A stretch of DNA of 64,000 nucleotides from Crocinitomicaceae bacterium. GTDB lineage: Bacteria; Bacteroidota; Bacteroidia; Flavobacteriales_D; Crocinitomicaceae. Each line of letters begins with the position of its first letter. Positions within the stretch are counted from its first letter, which is position 1. The notes under the pieces are model-generated. The model made no database searches. It saw only the letters and a list, made by a program, of their open reading frames with translations, and had not been told where the DNA came from. The stretch is from positions 124,001 to 188,000 of the forward strand of contig JAURMI010000003.1 in the NCBI GenBank assembly GCA_030830785.1, read 5' to 3'. Positions 19,046-28,264 of this stretch are shown here, in pieces. Position numbers and translations under genes: made by a program.

Positions 19046-19981
19046 ATGTCAAAAATAATGGTATTAGGTTCTTGTGGTCAGATTGGAACCGAACTAGTTT
19101 TAGCACTTCGCAACAAATTTGGTGCAAATATGGTGTTTGCAGCCGATTTGCACCAAGAGGCACCACAAATTCTCAACAACGGACCCTACATACAATTAGA
19201 TGCTTTAGAAAAGCAAAAAGTACGCACCTTTATAATTGACAATAAAATTGAACAAGTATACCTACTTGCAGCATTGCTTTCAGCAACAGCCGAAAAAAAT
19301 CCCGATTTTGCATGGAAGTTGAATATGGAAGGCCTCTTTACCATTTTAGATTTAGCTAAAGAAGGATATATTAAAAAAGTATTTTGGCCAAGCTCCATCG
19401 CTGTTTTTGGACCAACAACTCCTGCTGACAAGACACCCCAGCATACCATCATGGAACCAAGCACTGTATATGGCATATCAAAACAAGCCGGTGAGCGATG
19501 GTGCGAATATTACCACAATAAATTTGGAGTGGATGTACGCAGTATTCGCTATCCTGGGCTAATTTCGTATAAAAGTCCTCCGGGAGGAGGTACTACAGAT
19601 TATGCGGTAGACATTTTTTTCAAAGCAAAATCTGTAGGGAATTTCACTTGCTTTCTCTCAGCAGATACGGCGCTGCCGATGATGTTTATGGACGATGCCA
19701 TTAGGGGAACCATTGAACTGATGGAAGCACCTGCTGAAAATATCAAAATAAGATCCGCTTATAACCTTGCTGGTTGTAGCTTTACTCCAGCAGAACTCAC
19801 GGCAGAAATTAAACTATTTGTGCCCAACTTTCACATAGACTACCAACCAGACTACCGCCAAGCAATTGCAGATAGCTGGCCAAATTCAATTGACGATTCC
19901 CACGCCCAAAAAGACTGGGGTTGGAAAGCACAGTACGATACCAAAGCGCTTGTTAAAGTGATGATGGAAAATATCCATTAG
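19046..19981 (+). CDS. NAD-dependent epimerase/dehydratase (short-chain L-threonine 3-dehydrogenase-like)
   Basis: VLGSCGQIGTELVLALR Rossmann motif; PSSIAVFGP; YGISKQAGERWCEYY; YPGLISYKSPPGGGTTDYAVDIF. Confidence 0.85.
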   Translation: MSKIMVLGSCGQIGTELVLALRNKFGANMVFAADLHQEAPQILNNGPYIQLDALEKQKVRTFIIDNKIEQVYLLAALLSATAEKNPDFAWKLNMEGLFTILDLAKEGYIKKVFWPSSIAVFGPTTPADKTPQHTIMEPSTVYGISKQAGERWCEYYHNKFGVDVRSIRYPGLISYKSPPGGGTTDYAVDIFFKAKSVGNFTCFLSADTALPMMFMDDAIRGTIELMEAPAENIKIRSAYNLAGCSFTPAELTAEIKLFVPNFHIDYQPDYRQAIADSWPNSIDDSHAQKDWGWKAQYDTKALVKVMMENIH

Positions 19982-20021
19982 GTAAGTCCAAGGACGAGCA
20001 TTGAATTGTATTAAAAAATAT

Positions 20022-20090
20022 TTTGTTTAAACTTTTTATTGTTTTGTTAAACAAAATTTGTTTAACTTTAACGAATAATTGTTAAACAAA
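20022..20090 (+). promoter_or_regulatory. Two tandem 34-bp inverted-repeat units TTTGTTTAAM-N14-GTTAAACAAA upstream of the ECF sigma gene
   Basis: Half-sites at 20022-20031, 20046-20055, 20057-20066 and 20081-20090; both half-site types recur with a 35-bp period. Confidence 0.75.
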
Positions 20091-20100
20091 ACTACTTGCT

Positions 20101-20613
20101 ATGTCAACAATCGAATTCAACGAAGCTCTAATTGGTCTTGAAGGCAATTTGCAATCATTTGCTTTGTCTTTTACAAGAAATCGTGAAGATGCACGTGATT
20201 TAACACAAGAAACTATGTTAAAGGCGATAACTTACAGGAGTTACTATACGCCGCAAACAAATTTTAAAGCGTGGGTATTTACAATTATGCGTAACTTGTT
20301 CATTAATCAGTACCGTAGAAGAGTAAAATCTGGTGCCATTTTTGATCATAGCAAAGAAGCATTTTTAGTATCCAATATTCATAGTCTTGAGGACAGCCCA
20401 ATAGAAAAAATTGGGGTTAAGGACATTAAAAACCAAATTAATTTGTTGGGAGAGGAATATCAAACACCTTTTGAAATGCACTTCGAGGGCTTTAAGTATA
20501 AAGAAATTGCAGACAAATTAGGTATTCCAATTGGCACCGTGAAAAGTCGTATTTTCATAGCGCGAAAGAAATTAATGGATGCCTTACCTGAATTTGCATT
20601 TTCGGCTAATTAA
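20101..20613 (+). CDS. ECF-type RNA polymerase sigma-70 factor
   Basis: DARDLTQETMLKA, FKAWVFTIMRNLFINQYRR and YKEIADKLGIPIGTVKSRIFIARKKL. Confidence 0.93.
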   Translation: MSTIEFNEALIGLEGNLQSFALSFTRNREDARDLTQETMLKAITYRSYYTPQTNFKAWVFTIMRNLFINQYRRRVKSGAIFDHSKEAFLVSNIHSLEDSPIEKIGVKDIKNQINLLGEEYQTPFEMHFEGFKYKEIADKLGIPIGTVKSRIFIARKKLMDALPEFAFSAN

Positions 20614-20619
20614 AATAAT

Positions 20620-22089
20620 ATGACCAAAACAATACATATCATCGGCTCGGGTATTTCGAGCCTATCAGCTGCTTCATTTTTAGCACAAGCAGGACATAAG
20701 GTATGTATTTTTGAAAAGAACGAACAAATTGGCGGTAGGGCCAGACAATTTGAGGCAAATGGATTCACTTTTGACATGGGGCCTTCTTGGTATTGGATGC
20801 CAGATGTTTTCGAAAAATTTTACCAACAATTCGGATACACTACCTCAGATTTCTATCAACTCAAACGTCTTGATCCGTCATACAGAATTTATTGGGCGGA
20901 TCAATCATATTCGAATGTGCCAGCAGATATGCCCACTTTGGAAGAATGGTTTGAATCATTAGAAACAGGGAGCTCTTTGAAATTACGCGCTTTTTTGAAA
21001 GATGCGGCTTATAAGTATAAAGTTGGGATGGAAGATTTGGTTTATAAGCCAAGTTTAAAACTTTCAGAATTTTTTGATGCCAGAGTTTTGGGTGGTTTGT
21101 TTAAAATGCACCTATTTTCATCTTTCTCAACATTTATCAGGAAATATTTCAAACACCCTAAAATTCTTTCCTTGTTGGAATTCCCAGTACTTTTTTTAGG
21201 GGCAATGCCCAATGAAACGCCGGCATTGTATTCATTAATGAATTATGCAGACCTAAGTCTTGGTACTTGGTATCCAATGAATGGTATGCATGAATTTATT
21301 AAAGCTTTTTCGAGAATTGCAAAAGAACAAGGTGTAGAGATTCACACATCGGCCAATGTAGAGCAAATCGTGGTAGAAAATAGGCGCGCTAAAGGCACCA
21401 TTGTAAATGGTGAATTTCATGCTGCCGACATTGTTATTTCTGGTGCAGATTATGCGCATACTGACCAAAAACTACTTGGGCAGCATGCGAACTATTCAGT
21501 TAATTATTGGGACAGGCGAACTATGGCTCCATCTAGTCTATTGTTCTACGTGGGCATCAATAAAAAAATAAAAAATCTTGAACATCACAATTTATTCTTT
21601 GATGAATCGCTAGAGGCTCATGGCCATACAATTTATAAAAACCCAAGTTGGCCTCAAAAACCACTGTTTTATCTCAGTGTACCATCGCTAACAGACAAAA
21701 AAGTAGCTCCTAAAGGCCAAGAAAACCTATTTTTTCTCATCCCATTAGCACCAAATTTGAATGATGATGAACAAACAAGGGAAAAATATTTTAACTTGCT
21801 GTTGAAACGGTTAAAGGATTTAACTGGCAATGATATCAAAGACAATATTGTTTTTAAAAGAAGTTTTTGTGTCAATGACTTTAAATCTGAATATAATGCC
21901 TTTAAAGGCAATGCCTACGGATTGGCCAATACTTTAAGGCAGACTGCAATATTGAAACCAAGAATGAAACACAAAAAAATTAAGGACTTATATTACACCG
22001 GTCAACTAACTGTACCAGGACCGGGTGTGCCGCCTTCGATTGTTTCAGGAGAAGTAGTTGCTAAACACATTTTAAAAACACATTTTTAG
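20620..22089 (+). CDS. crtI: Phytoene desaturase
   Basis: IIGSGISSLSAASFLAQAGHKVCIFEKNEQIGGRARQFEANGFTFDMGPSWYWMPDVFE and C-terminal LYYTGQLTVPGPGVPPSIVSGEVVA. Confidence 0.95.
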   Translation: MTKTIHIIGSGISSLSAASFLAQAGHKVCIFEKNEQIGGRARQFEANGFTFDMGPSWYWMPDVFEKFYQQFGYTTSDFYQLKRLDPSYRIYWADQSYSNVPADMPTLEEWFESLETGSSLKLRAFLKDAAYKYKVGMEDLVYKPSLKLSEFFDARVLGGLFKMHLFSSFSTFIRKYFKHPKILSLLEFPVLFLGAMPNETPALYSLMNYADLSLGTWYPMNGMHEFIKAFSRIAKEQGVEIHTSANVEQIVVENRRAKGTIVNGEFHAADIVISGADYAHTDQKLLGQHANYSVNYWDRRTMAPSSLLFYVGINKKIKNLEHHNLFFDESLEAHGHTIYKNPSWPQKPLFYLSVPSLTDKKVAPKGQENLFFLIPLAPNLNDDEQTREKYFNLLLKRLKDLTGNDIKDNIVFKRSFCVNDFKSEYNAFKGNAYGLANTLRQTAILKPRMKHKKIKDLYYTGQLTVPGPGVPPSIVSGEVVAKHILKTHF

Positions 22090-22097
22090 ACCATTAT

Positions 22098-22934
22098 ATG
22101 AAAGCTATTTTTGATAAAATCAGTTTAGAAATGAGCGAAATGACTACCAAACGCTATTCTACTTCATTTTCATTGGGGATCAGTTTTCTTCACAAAGAAA
22201 TTCAAAAACCAATCTATGCAATTTATGGTTTTGTTCGCTTTGCCGACGAAATTGTCGATTCCTTTCATGGTTTTGATAAAGCGGCCCTTTTAAAAGATTT
22301 CGAGAATCAAACTTTTACTGCTATTGAAACAGGAATTTCGCTCAACCCAATTTTAAATAGCTTTCAATGGGTAGTCAATATGTATCAAATACCCCAGGAG
22401 CTCATTATTTCTTTTCTCAATTCGATGGAGATGGATCTTCAAAAACAAACCTACGATCAAGGAAAATATGAGACTTATATTTTGGGTTCAGCCGAAGTGG
22501 TTGGTTTGATGTGCTTAAAAGTTTTCGTGAATGGCGATGACAATGAATATGAAAAGCTCAAGCCCTATGCCATGAAACTTGGCGCCGCATTTCAAAAAAT
22601 TAATTTTCTTCGCGACCTAAAAGCTGATTATCAAGAATTGGGTAGAACATATTTTCCAGGCATAGATTTAACCCAGTTCAATACAGCACGAAAAGAAGAG
22701 ATTGAAGAGGATATTGCCAAAGATTTTCAAAAAGGTTATGAAGGTATTCTCCTGCTTCCAAGAAATTCCCGATTTGGCGTTTATATGGCTTATAAATACT
22801 ATTTCAAACTTTTCAAAAAAATTAAACAAACACCTGCAGAGCACGTATTAAAAGAACGTATTCGAATTGCCAATTATCGTAAAATGCGCATCCTCCTGAC
22901 TTCTTATGTTAGGCATAATCTAAATCTACTATAA
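22098..22934 (+). CDS. crtB: Phytoene synthase
   Basis: IYGFVRFADEIVDSF, YILGSAEVVGLMCLKVF and AFQKINFLRDLKADYQELGRTYFPG. Confidence 0.95.
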   Translation: MKAIFDKISLEMSEMTTKRYSTSFSLGISFLHKEIQKPIYAIYGFVRFADEIVDSFHGFDKAALLKDFENQTFTAIETGISLNPILNSFQWVVNMYQIPQELIISFLNSMEMDLQKQTYDQGKYETYILGSAEVVGLMCLKVFVNGDDNEYEKLKPYAMKLGAAFQKINFLRDLKADYQELGRTYFPGIDLTQFNTARKEEIEEDIAKDFQKGYEGILLLPRNSRFGVYMAYKYYFKLFKKIKQTPAEHVLKERIRIANYRKMRILLTSYVRHNLNLL

Positions 22935-23471
22935 ATGCCAGAAGAATATGTGATATTAGTCAATGAAGAAGATCGAGAAATAGGTCAACTTGAAAAATTA
23001 GAAGCGCATCGCCTTGGTTTGTTGCATCGTGCGTTTTCTATCCTATTGTTCAATGAAAAAGGAGAGTTACTCATCCAACAACGTGCCGCTCACAAATATC
23101 ATTCACCGCTTCTTTGGGCCAATACCTGTTGTAGCCATCCGAGACCAGAAGAACCATTATTGGAAGCTGCGACTCGAAGGTTGTATGAGGAAATGGGAAT
23201 GACTGCAAAAATGCAAACTGGGTTTCATTTTATTTATAGGGCAAGACTTGATCAAGGACTTATCGAGCATGAGTTAGATCATGTCATTTTTGCTTATTCA
23301 AATCAAGAGCCAAAAATAAATACAAATGAAGTTGAAAGTTATAAATGGATTAGTTTACCAGATTTATTAAAAGACATTGAAGATTATCCGCATGCACATT
23401 CTGCATGGTTTAAAATAATCATGCATGACTATTTAGAGTTCATTTCAAAAGCAGCGTATGAGAGTGTGTAG
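22935..23471 (+). CDS. idi: Isopentenyl-diphosphate delta-isomerase (type 1)
   Basis: Nudix-type fold: LLIQQRAAHKYHSPLLWANTCCSHPRPEE..AATRRLYEEMGM; EHELDHVIFA. Confidence 0.95.
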   Translation: MPEEYVILVNEEDREIGQLEKLEAHRLGLLHRAFSILLFNEKGELLIQQRAAHKYHSPLLWANTCCSHPRPEEPLLEAATRRLYEEMGMTAKMQTGFHFIYRARLDQGLIEHELDHVIFAYSNQEPKINTNEVESYKWISLPDLLKDIEDYPHAHSAWFKIIMHDYLEFISKAAYESV

Positions 23472-23862
23472 AAGAGCAACATTTAATGCTGCACATCGCT
23501 TATATAGGGCAGATTGGTCTGAAGAAAAAAACGACGCCGTTTTTGGTAAATGCAATAATCCCAATTATCACGGACATAATTATACCTTGGAGGTTTGGGT
23601 AGAAGGTGAAATTGATCGTGAAACTGGTTATCTAATAGATTTAAAAATTTTAAAAGAATTGATTGCAAACGAGATTCAAGAGCGTTTTGATCATCGAAAT
23701 CTCAATCTTGATTGTAAAGAATTTGCAAATTTGAATCCAACGGCAGAAAACATTGCCATCGTTATTTGGGGATTAATTCGAGAGAAGTTAGATAAGCGCT
23801 ATGCCTTGAGTGTCAAGCTGTGGGAAACACAAAATAATATCATAGAATACGACGGAAAATGA
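23458..23862 (+). CDS. 6-pyruvoyl-tetrahydropterin synthase / QueD family protein
   Basis: FNAAHRLY, FGKCNNPNYHGHNYTLEVWVEGE, DHRNLN and NPTAENIAI. Confidence 0.9.
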   Translation: MRVCRRATFNAAHRLYRADWSEEKNDAVFGKCNNPNYHGHNYTLEVWVEGEIDRETGYLIDLKILKELIANEIQERFDHRNLNLDCKEFANLNPTAENIAIVIWGLIREKLDKRYALSVKLWETQNNIIEYDGK

Positions 23863-25151
23863 GCAGAGCTCTATTTTGGCACCGCAGAGATTTACGCATT
23901 GAGGATAATGCTGGCCTGTACAAAGCTTTAAAAAGTGGGCAGAAAATTATCCCGGTATTTATTTTCGATAAAACCATTCTTGACCACCTTCCAAAAGATG
24001 ATCAAAGAGTACTCTTTATTTACAACATCCTAGTTGGTCTAAAAAACACCTATCGACAATATGGTTCAGATATTGAGGTTGTTTTTGGAATACCCCAAGA
24101 AGAAATTCCCAAATTATGTAGAAAATATAGTGCAACTCATGTTTTTATCAATAGAGATTACGAACCAGCTGCAATTTTACGCGATCAAATAGTTTTGGAT
24201 AAGCTCAAATTACAAGGTGTAGAATTTATTGGGTCGAAAGATCAAGTAATTTTTGAAAAAAATGAAGTGACAAAAGATGACGGGAAACCCTACACAATCT
24301 ATACTCCGTATGCTAGAAAATGGAAAGCTAAGCTGACTCAATACCATTTAAAATCATATCCTACATTAAAATACCTTGATGGCTTAATGCAATTTAATAA
24401 TGAAATGTTAAGCCTTTCAGACTTGGGATTCGATTCTATGGAATTACAACAAATTCCAACAAGTGAAACACAAATTAATATTATAGAAAATTATCATGAG
24501 TTGAGAGATACGCCCTCCAAAAGAGGAACATCTCGCTTAGGGATCCATCTTCGGTTTGGTACTATTTCAATTCGCCAATTGGCACTAAAAGCCTTTCAAA
24601 TAAATGAAAAGTACCTCAATGAACTGATTTGGAGGGATTTTTATCAAATGATAATGTTTCATTTTCCAAATACGGTAGATAGGGCATTCAAGCCACAATA
24701 TGACAGAATAGTATGGGAGAACAATGAAAGTCACTACAAAGCTTGGTGCGAGGGTATAACGGGTTATCCATTGGTGGATGCAGGAATGCGAGAACTCAAT
24801 CAAACGGGATTTATGCACAATCGGGTACGTATGGTTGTGGCAAGTTTTCTTACCAAACACCTTCTAATTGATTGGCGATGGGGAGAGCGCTACTTTGCAG
24901 AAAAACTTTTAGATTTTGATTTGGCCAGCAATATAGGTGGCTGGCAATGGGCGGCTGGATGTGGATGCGATGCTGCACCTTATTTTAGAGTTTTCAATCC
25001 CATGGCCCAACAAATAAAATTCGACCCCGATTATACTTATATAAAACAATGGGTTACTGAATTTGGTACATCGAGCTATCCAGAACCAATTATCGAACAC
25101 AAATATGCTCGTGAAAGAGTGCTTGCTCGATTTAAAACAGCCTTACAATGA
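23859..25151 (+). CDS. phr: Deoxyribodipyrimidine photolyase / cryptochrome family
   Basis: LFWHRRDLRIEDNAGL; LIWRDFYQMIMFHFPN; GWQWAAGCGCDAAPYFRVFNP. Confidence 0.93.
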   Translation: MSRALFWHRRDLRIEDNAGLYKALKSGQKIIPVFIFDKTILDHLPKDDQRVLFIYNILVGLKNTYRQYGSDIEVVFGIPQEEIPKLCRKYSATHVFINRDYEPAAILRDQIVLDKLKLQGVEFIGSKDQVIFEKNEVTKDDGKPYTIYTPYARKWKAKLTQYHLKSYPTLKYLDGLMQFNNEMLSLSDLGFDSMELQQIPTSETQINIIENYHELRDTPSKRGTSRLGIHLRFGTISIRQLALKAFQINEKYLNELIWRDFYQMIMFHFPNTVDRAFKPQYDRIVWENNESHYKAWCEGITGYPLVDAGMRELNQTGFMHNRVRMVVASFLTKHLLIDWRWGERYFAEKLLDFDLASNIGGWQWAAGCGCDAAPYFRVFNPMAQQIKFDPDYTYIKQWVTEFGTSSYPEPIIEHKYARERVLARFKTALQ

Positions 25152-25621
25152 TCAAACAACCCATTCAAATTGGGGATTTATGCCCGATTTTTAATTTACC
25201 CAATAGTGAAAATAAGCAAATTACAATAAGCGATTATTTAGGAAAAAAAATTCTGGTGATTTTCTTCTACCCAAAAGACAACACACCTGGTTGTACAAAA
25301 GAGGTTTGTGCATTTAGAGATGCTTATGAGGATTTTCTTGAATTAGGATGCGAAGTATTTGGAATTTCATCTGACCAAATTTCTGCTCATATGGAATTTG
25401 AAAAAAAATACCAATTGCCCTATCCATTGCTATCGGACTCCCAAAAAATTGTGCGAAGGCAATTTGGCGTTCCAGCGAATCTATTCGGGCTCATCCCGGG
25501 GAGAGTGACCTATATTATCGGGCTAGACAAAAGAGTTGCTGGGATTTATAATTCTCAAATGAATCCTATCGATCATATAGAAAAATCGCTTGAGAGCGTG
25601 AGGCAGTTACAATTGGCTTGA
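25148..25621 (+). CDS. bcp: Thiol peroxidase, Bcp-type peroxiredoxin
   Basis: VIFFYPKDNTPGCTKEVCAFRDAY and EVFGISSDQISAHMEFEKKYQLPYPLLSD. Confidence 0.93.
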   Translation: MIKQPIQIGDLCPIFNLPNSENKQITISDYLGKKILVIFFYPKDNTPGCTKEVCAFRDAYEDFLELGCEVFGISSDQISAHMEFEKKYQLPYPLLSDSQKIVRRQFGVPANLFGLIPGRVTYIIGLDKRVAGIYNSQMNPIDHIEKSLESVRQLQLA

Positions 25622-25668
25622 GCTTGTCCACACTTTTTGAAAATCTTTAAAAATTGTAATTTTGGATT

Positions 25669-26367
25669 ATGAAATCCGGCTTGTTATTGTTTGTTTTTTT
25701 GACCTCATTAATTTGCTATGGCCAAATTGTCAATAAAGACATTAAAAAAACATATCAAACGCGCTATTATTTTGAAACGCAGCGAATGGAAATGTTCAGG
25801 ACCTTGGAACCAAATAATGACTTTCTTCCATGGGCCCTTTCAGAACGTGCTGATGAAATTCCAATAAATATTTGGTCGCAACAAGTTGGTATTTGTATTG
25901 GCCTTGGCCCACACCTTTATTTGGATGCTGGTATGGCTTGGATGCAAAACGGTGAAGCTTACGTTTATCAAGATTCGCAGTCAGACTCTAGCTTTAATTA
26001 TCAAACGCATTACCGTTACATTGGATTACCATTTGAGTTTAAGTCTACCTTTGGTGATAAAATTCAATTCTATCTCGGCACAGGATTGGCTCCAGCTCTT
26101 TACAATGGTTTTAAACAAGATATTCAATGGACAAATTCTCTTGGCGCACAATACGACGATAAAATCGTAATTAACAATACCTTAAGTAGTTTTATTCTTT
26201 TATGGAAATCTAGTTGTGGTTTAGATATACACTTAGACGACTTTTACAACCTAAGGTTAGGGTTGATTTACAGGCAACAACTTAATAATTCATACGGCCC
26301 TTATGAGCATTTTGTACACAAAAGCAAAGGCTGGGGAATAAATCTAGGCTTAAGCAAAAAACTTTAA
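25669..26367 (+). CDS. Hypothetical secreted/outer-membrane beta-barrel-like protein
   Basis: Signal peptide; alternating hydrophobic beta-strand-like pattern; C-terminal GWGINLGLSKKL. Confidence 0.55.
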   Translation: MKSGLLLFVFLTSLICYGQIVNKDIKKTYQTRYYFETQRMEMFRTLEPNNDFLPWALSERADEIPINIWSQQVGICIGLGPHLYLDAGMAWMQNGEAYVYQDSQSDSSFNYQTHYRYIGLPFEFKSTFGDKIQFYLGTGLAPALYNGFKQDIQWTNSLGAQYDDKIVINNTLSSFILLWKSSCGLDIHLDDFYNLRLGLIYRQQLNNSYGPYEHFVHKSKGWGINLGLSKKL

Positions 26368-26368
26368 T

Positions 26369-27463
26369 ATGTATTTATACGAAATTTGTCAATATTTAGA
26401 AGCCAAATATCCCTTAAACCTCCAGGAGAGCTATGACAATTCCGGCCTATTATATGGCCATTTGAAGGATGAAATTTTTGGTGCTTTAATAACATTGGAC
26501 TTAACTGAATCAATTGTCGATGAAGCCCTTAGCAATAAATGCAATTTGATAATTGCCCACCATCCTATCATTTTCAATTCAATTAAAAAGTTAAATAGGC
26601 AAACCTACGTAGAACGAATTATTGAAAAATGTATTCAAAAAGGGATTTCGCTTTACGCTATACACACCAATTTGGATAACCATAGTAACGGTGTAAATGC
26701 AAAAATTGCTGAAAAAATAGGACTCAAAAATTGCCGAATTCTTAGGCCCATGAATGGCTTGATTTATAAATTAGAGGTCTATGTGCCTACAACACATTTA
26801 AGTACTGTTGACCAAGCAATTTTAGATGCGGGCGCTGGTCAAATGGGAGCCTACAGTGAATGCCACTTTAGAACACAAGGAATTGGCACTTTTACTCCAA
26901 AAAACGATGCAAAGCCCCATATCGGTACTAAAAATGTTCGAGAAGAGGTTCAAGAATTTAAAGTTGAATACTTGGTAGAAAACCAACGACTAAAACATGT
27001 TTTAGATGCCATGTATAGGTCACACCCATATGAAGAAGTTGCACATTTTATTTTTAACCTTTCCAATACACATACTCAAAGAGGTGCAGGCATGATAGGA
27101 GAATTATCAGAGGCGGTCAATACCGATGTTTTTCTCAATCAAATTAAACAAATATTCAAATGTGGTACGATAAAACATACGGCAATTCATAAAGATAAAA
27201 TTCAAACCGTAGCGCTTTGTGGAGGAGCAGGAAGTTTTTTAGTTTCTGATGCAATTGGTTCAAAAGCAGATATTTATATATCTTCAGATTTCAAATACCA
27301 TGAGTTTTTTGATGCAGATAATAAGATCATCATTGCAGATATAGGACATTACGAAAGTGAACAATTTACCAGTGAACTTTTAGCAGAACAACTTATAGAA
27401 AAATTCCCTAACTTTGCCATCCATTTAACAAAGTTGAATACAAATCCTGTTAATTATCTATAG
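26369..27463 (+). CDS. Nif3-like dinuclear metal centre protein (YbgI/YqfO family)
   Basis: YDNSGLLYG, IIAHHPIIF, LYAIHTNLDNHSNGVN and DIGHYESEQF. Confidence 0.92.
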   Translation: MYLYEICQYLEAKYPLNLQESYDNSGLLYGHLKDEIFGALITLDLTESIVDEALSNKCNLIIAHHPIIFNSIKKLNRQTYVERIIEKCIQKGISLYAIHTNLDNHSNGVNAKIAEKIGLKNCRILRPMNGLIYKLEVYVPTTHLSTVDQAILDAGAGQMGAYSECHFRTQGIGTFTPKNDAKPHIGTKNVREEVQEFKVEYLVENQRLKHVLDAMYRSHPYEEVAHFIFNLSNTHTQRGAGMIGELSEAVNTDVFLNQIKQIFKCGTIKHTAIHKDKIQTVALCGGAGSFLVSDAIGSKADIYISSDFKYHEFFDADNKIIIADIGHYESEQFTSELLAEQLIEKFPNFAIHLTKLNTNPVNYL

Positions 27464-27466
27464 CCC

Positions 27467-28216
27467 ATGGCAACAGCAACAAAAAAAGAAAGTACGATTG
27501 CAGAAAAATTAGATGCACTTTTTGAACTTCAGAAAATAGATTCCGAAATCGATCGCATTCGCACCATTCGTGGTGAACTTCCTTTAGAAGTGCAAAGTCT
27601 TGAAGATGAAATTATCGGTCTCAATACACGTGTTTCAAAAATAAACGATGAAATCAAAGAAATTGAAACGGAAATAGCAGATCGCAAAATTGCTGTTAAA
27701 GATGCCGAAGCATCGATTGCTAAGTACAAAGAACAACAAAATAATGTTCGAAATAATAGAGAATTTGAATCGCTTTCAAAAGAAATTGAATTTCAAGAAC
27801 TCGAAATTAAATTACACGATAAAAAGACGAAGGAGGCCAAATTAAAAATCGATCTCAAAAAGGAAACACTTGTCGAGGTCGTGGAACGTGTCGAGATTAA
27901 ACAAACAGACCTCGATGGAAAAAAGTCAGAATTAGACGCGATTATTAGTGAAACACAAAAAGACGAGGAGAAACTTTTAAAATCCTCGGATAATGCCAAG
28001 AAGAACATTGAAACCCGTTTGGTTTTTGCATACGAGCGTTTACGAACAAATGCTAAAAATGGTTTATCAGTTGTACAAGTAATGCGTGGTTCATGCGGTG
28101 GATGTTTTAACAAAATTCCGCCTCAGCGTCAACTTGATATTGTGACCAAAAAGAAAATAATTGTTTGCGAACACTGCGGACGTATTCTTGTTCCACAGGA
28201 AGCCACCGAAGCATAA
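27467..28216 (+). CDS. Coiled-coil protein with C-terminal C4-type zinc ribbon
   Basis: Long heptad-rich region; C-terminal SCGGCFNKIPPQ...CEHCGRIL. Confidence 0.85.
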   Translation: MATATKKESTIAEKLDALFELQKIDSEIDRIRTIRGELPLEVQSLEDEIIGLNTRVSKINDEIKEIETEIADRKIAVKDAEASIAKYKEQQNNVRNNREFESLSKEIEFQELEIKLHDKKTKEAKLKIDLKKETLVEVVERVEIKQTDLDGKKSELDAIISETQKDEEKLLKSSDNAKKNIETRLVFAYERLRTNAKNGLSVVQVMRGSCGGCFNKIPPQRQLDIVTKKKIIVCEHCGRILVPQEATEA

Positions 28217-28237
28217 GATTAAAACAATTCTGAATTT

Positions 28238-28261
28238 AAAAGCTCCTAGAGGAGCTTTTTT
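28238..28261. terminator. Bidirectional terminator between zinc-ribbon gene and dnaE
   Basis: AAAAGCTCC-TAGA-GGAGCTTTTTT between convergent genes. Confidence 0.85.
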
Positions 28262-28264
28262 CTT

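Noticed and set aside
27793-28113. 106-aa minus-strand ORF opposite the zinc-ribbon coiled-coil gene
   Set aside because: Ser/Leu-rich composition is the expected complement of a Glu/Lys-rich coiled coil.
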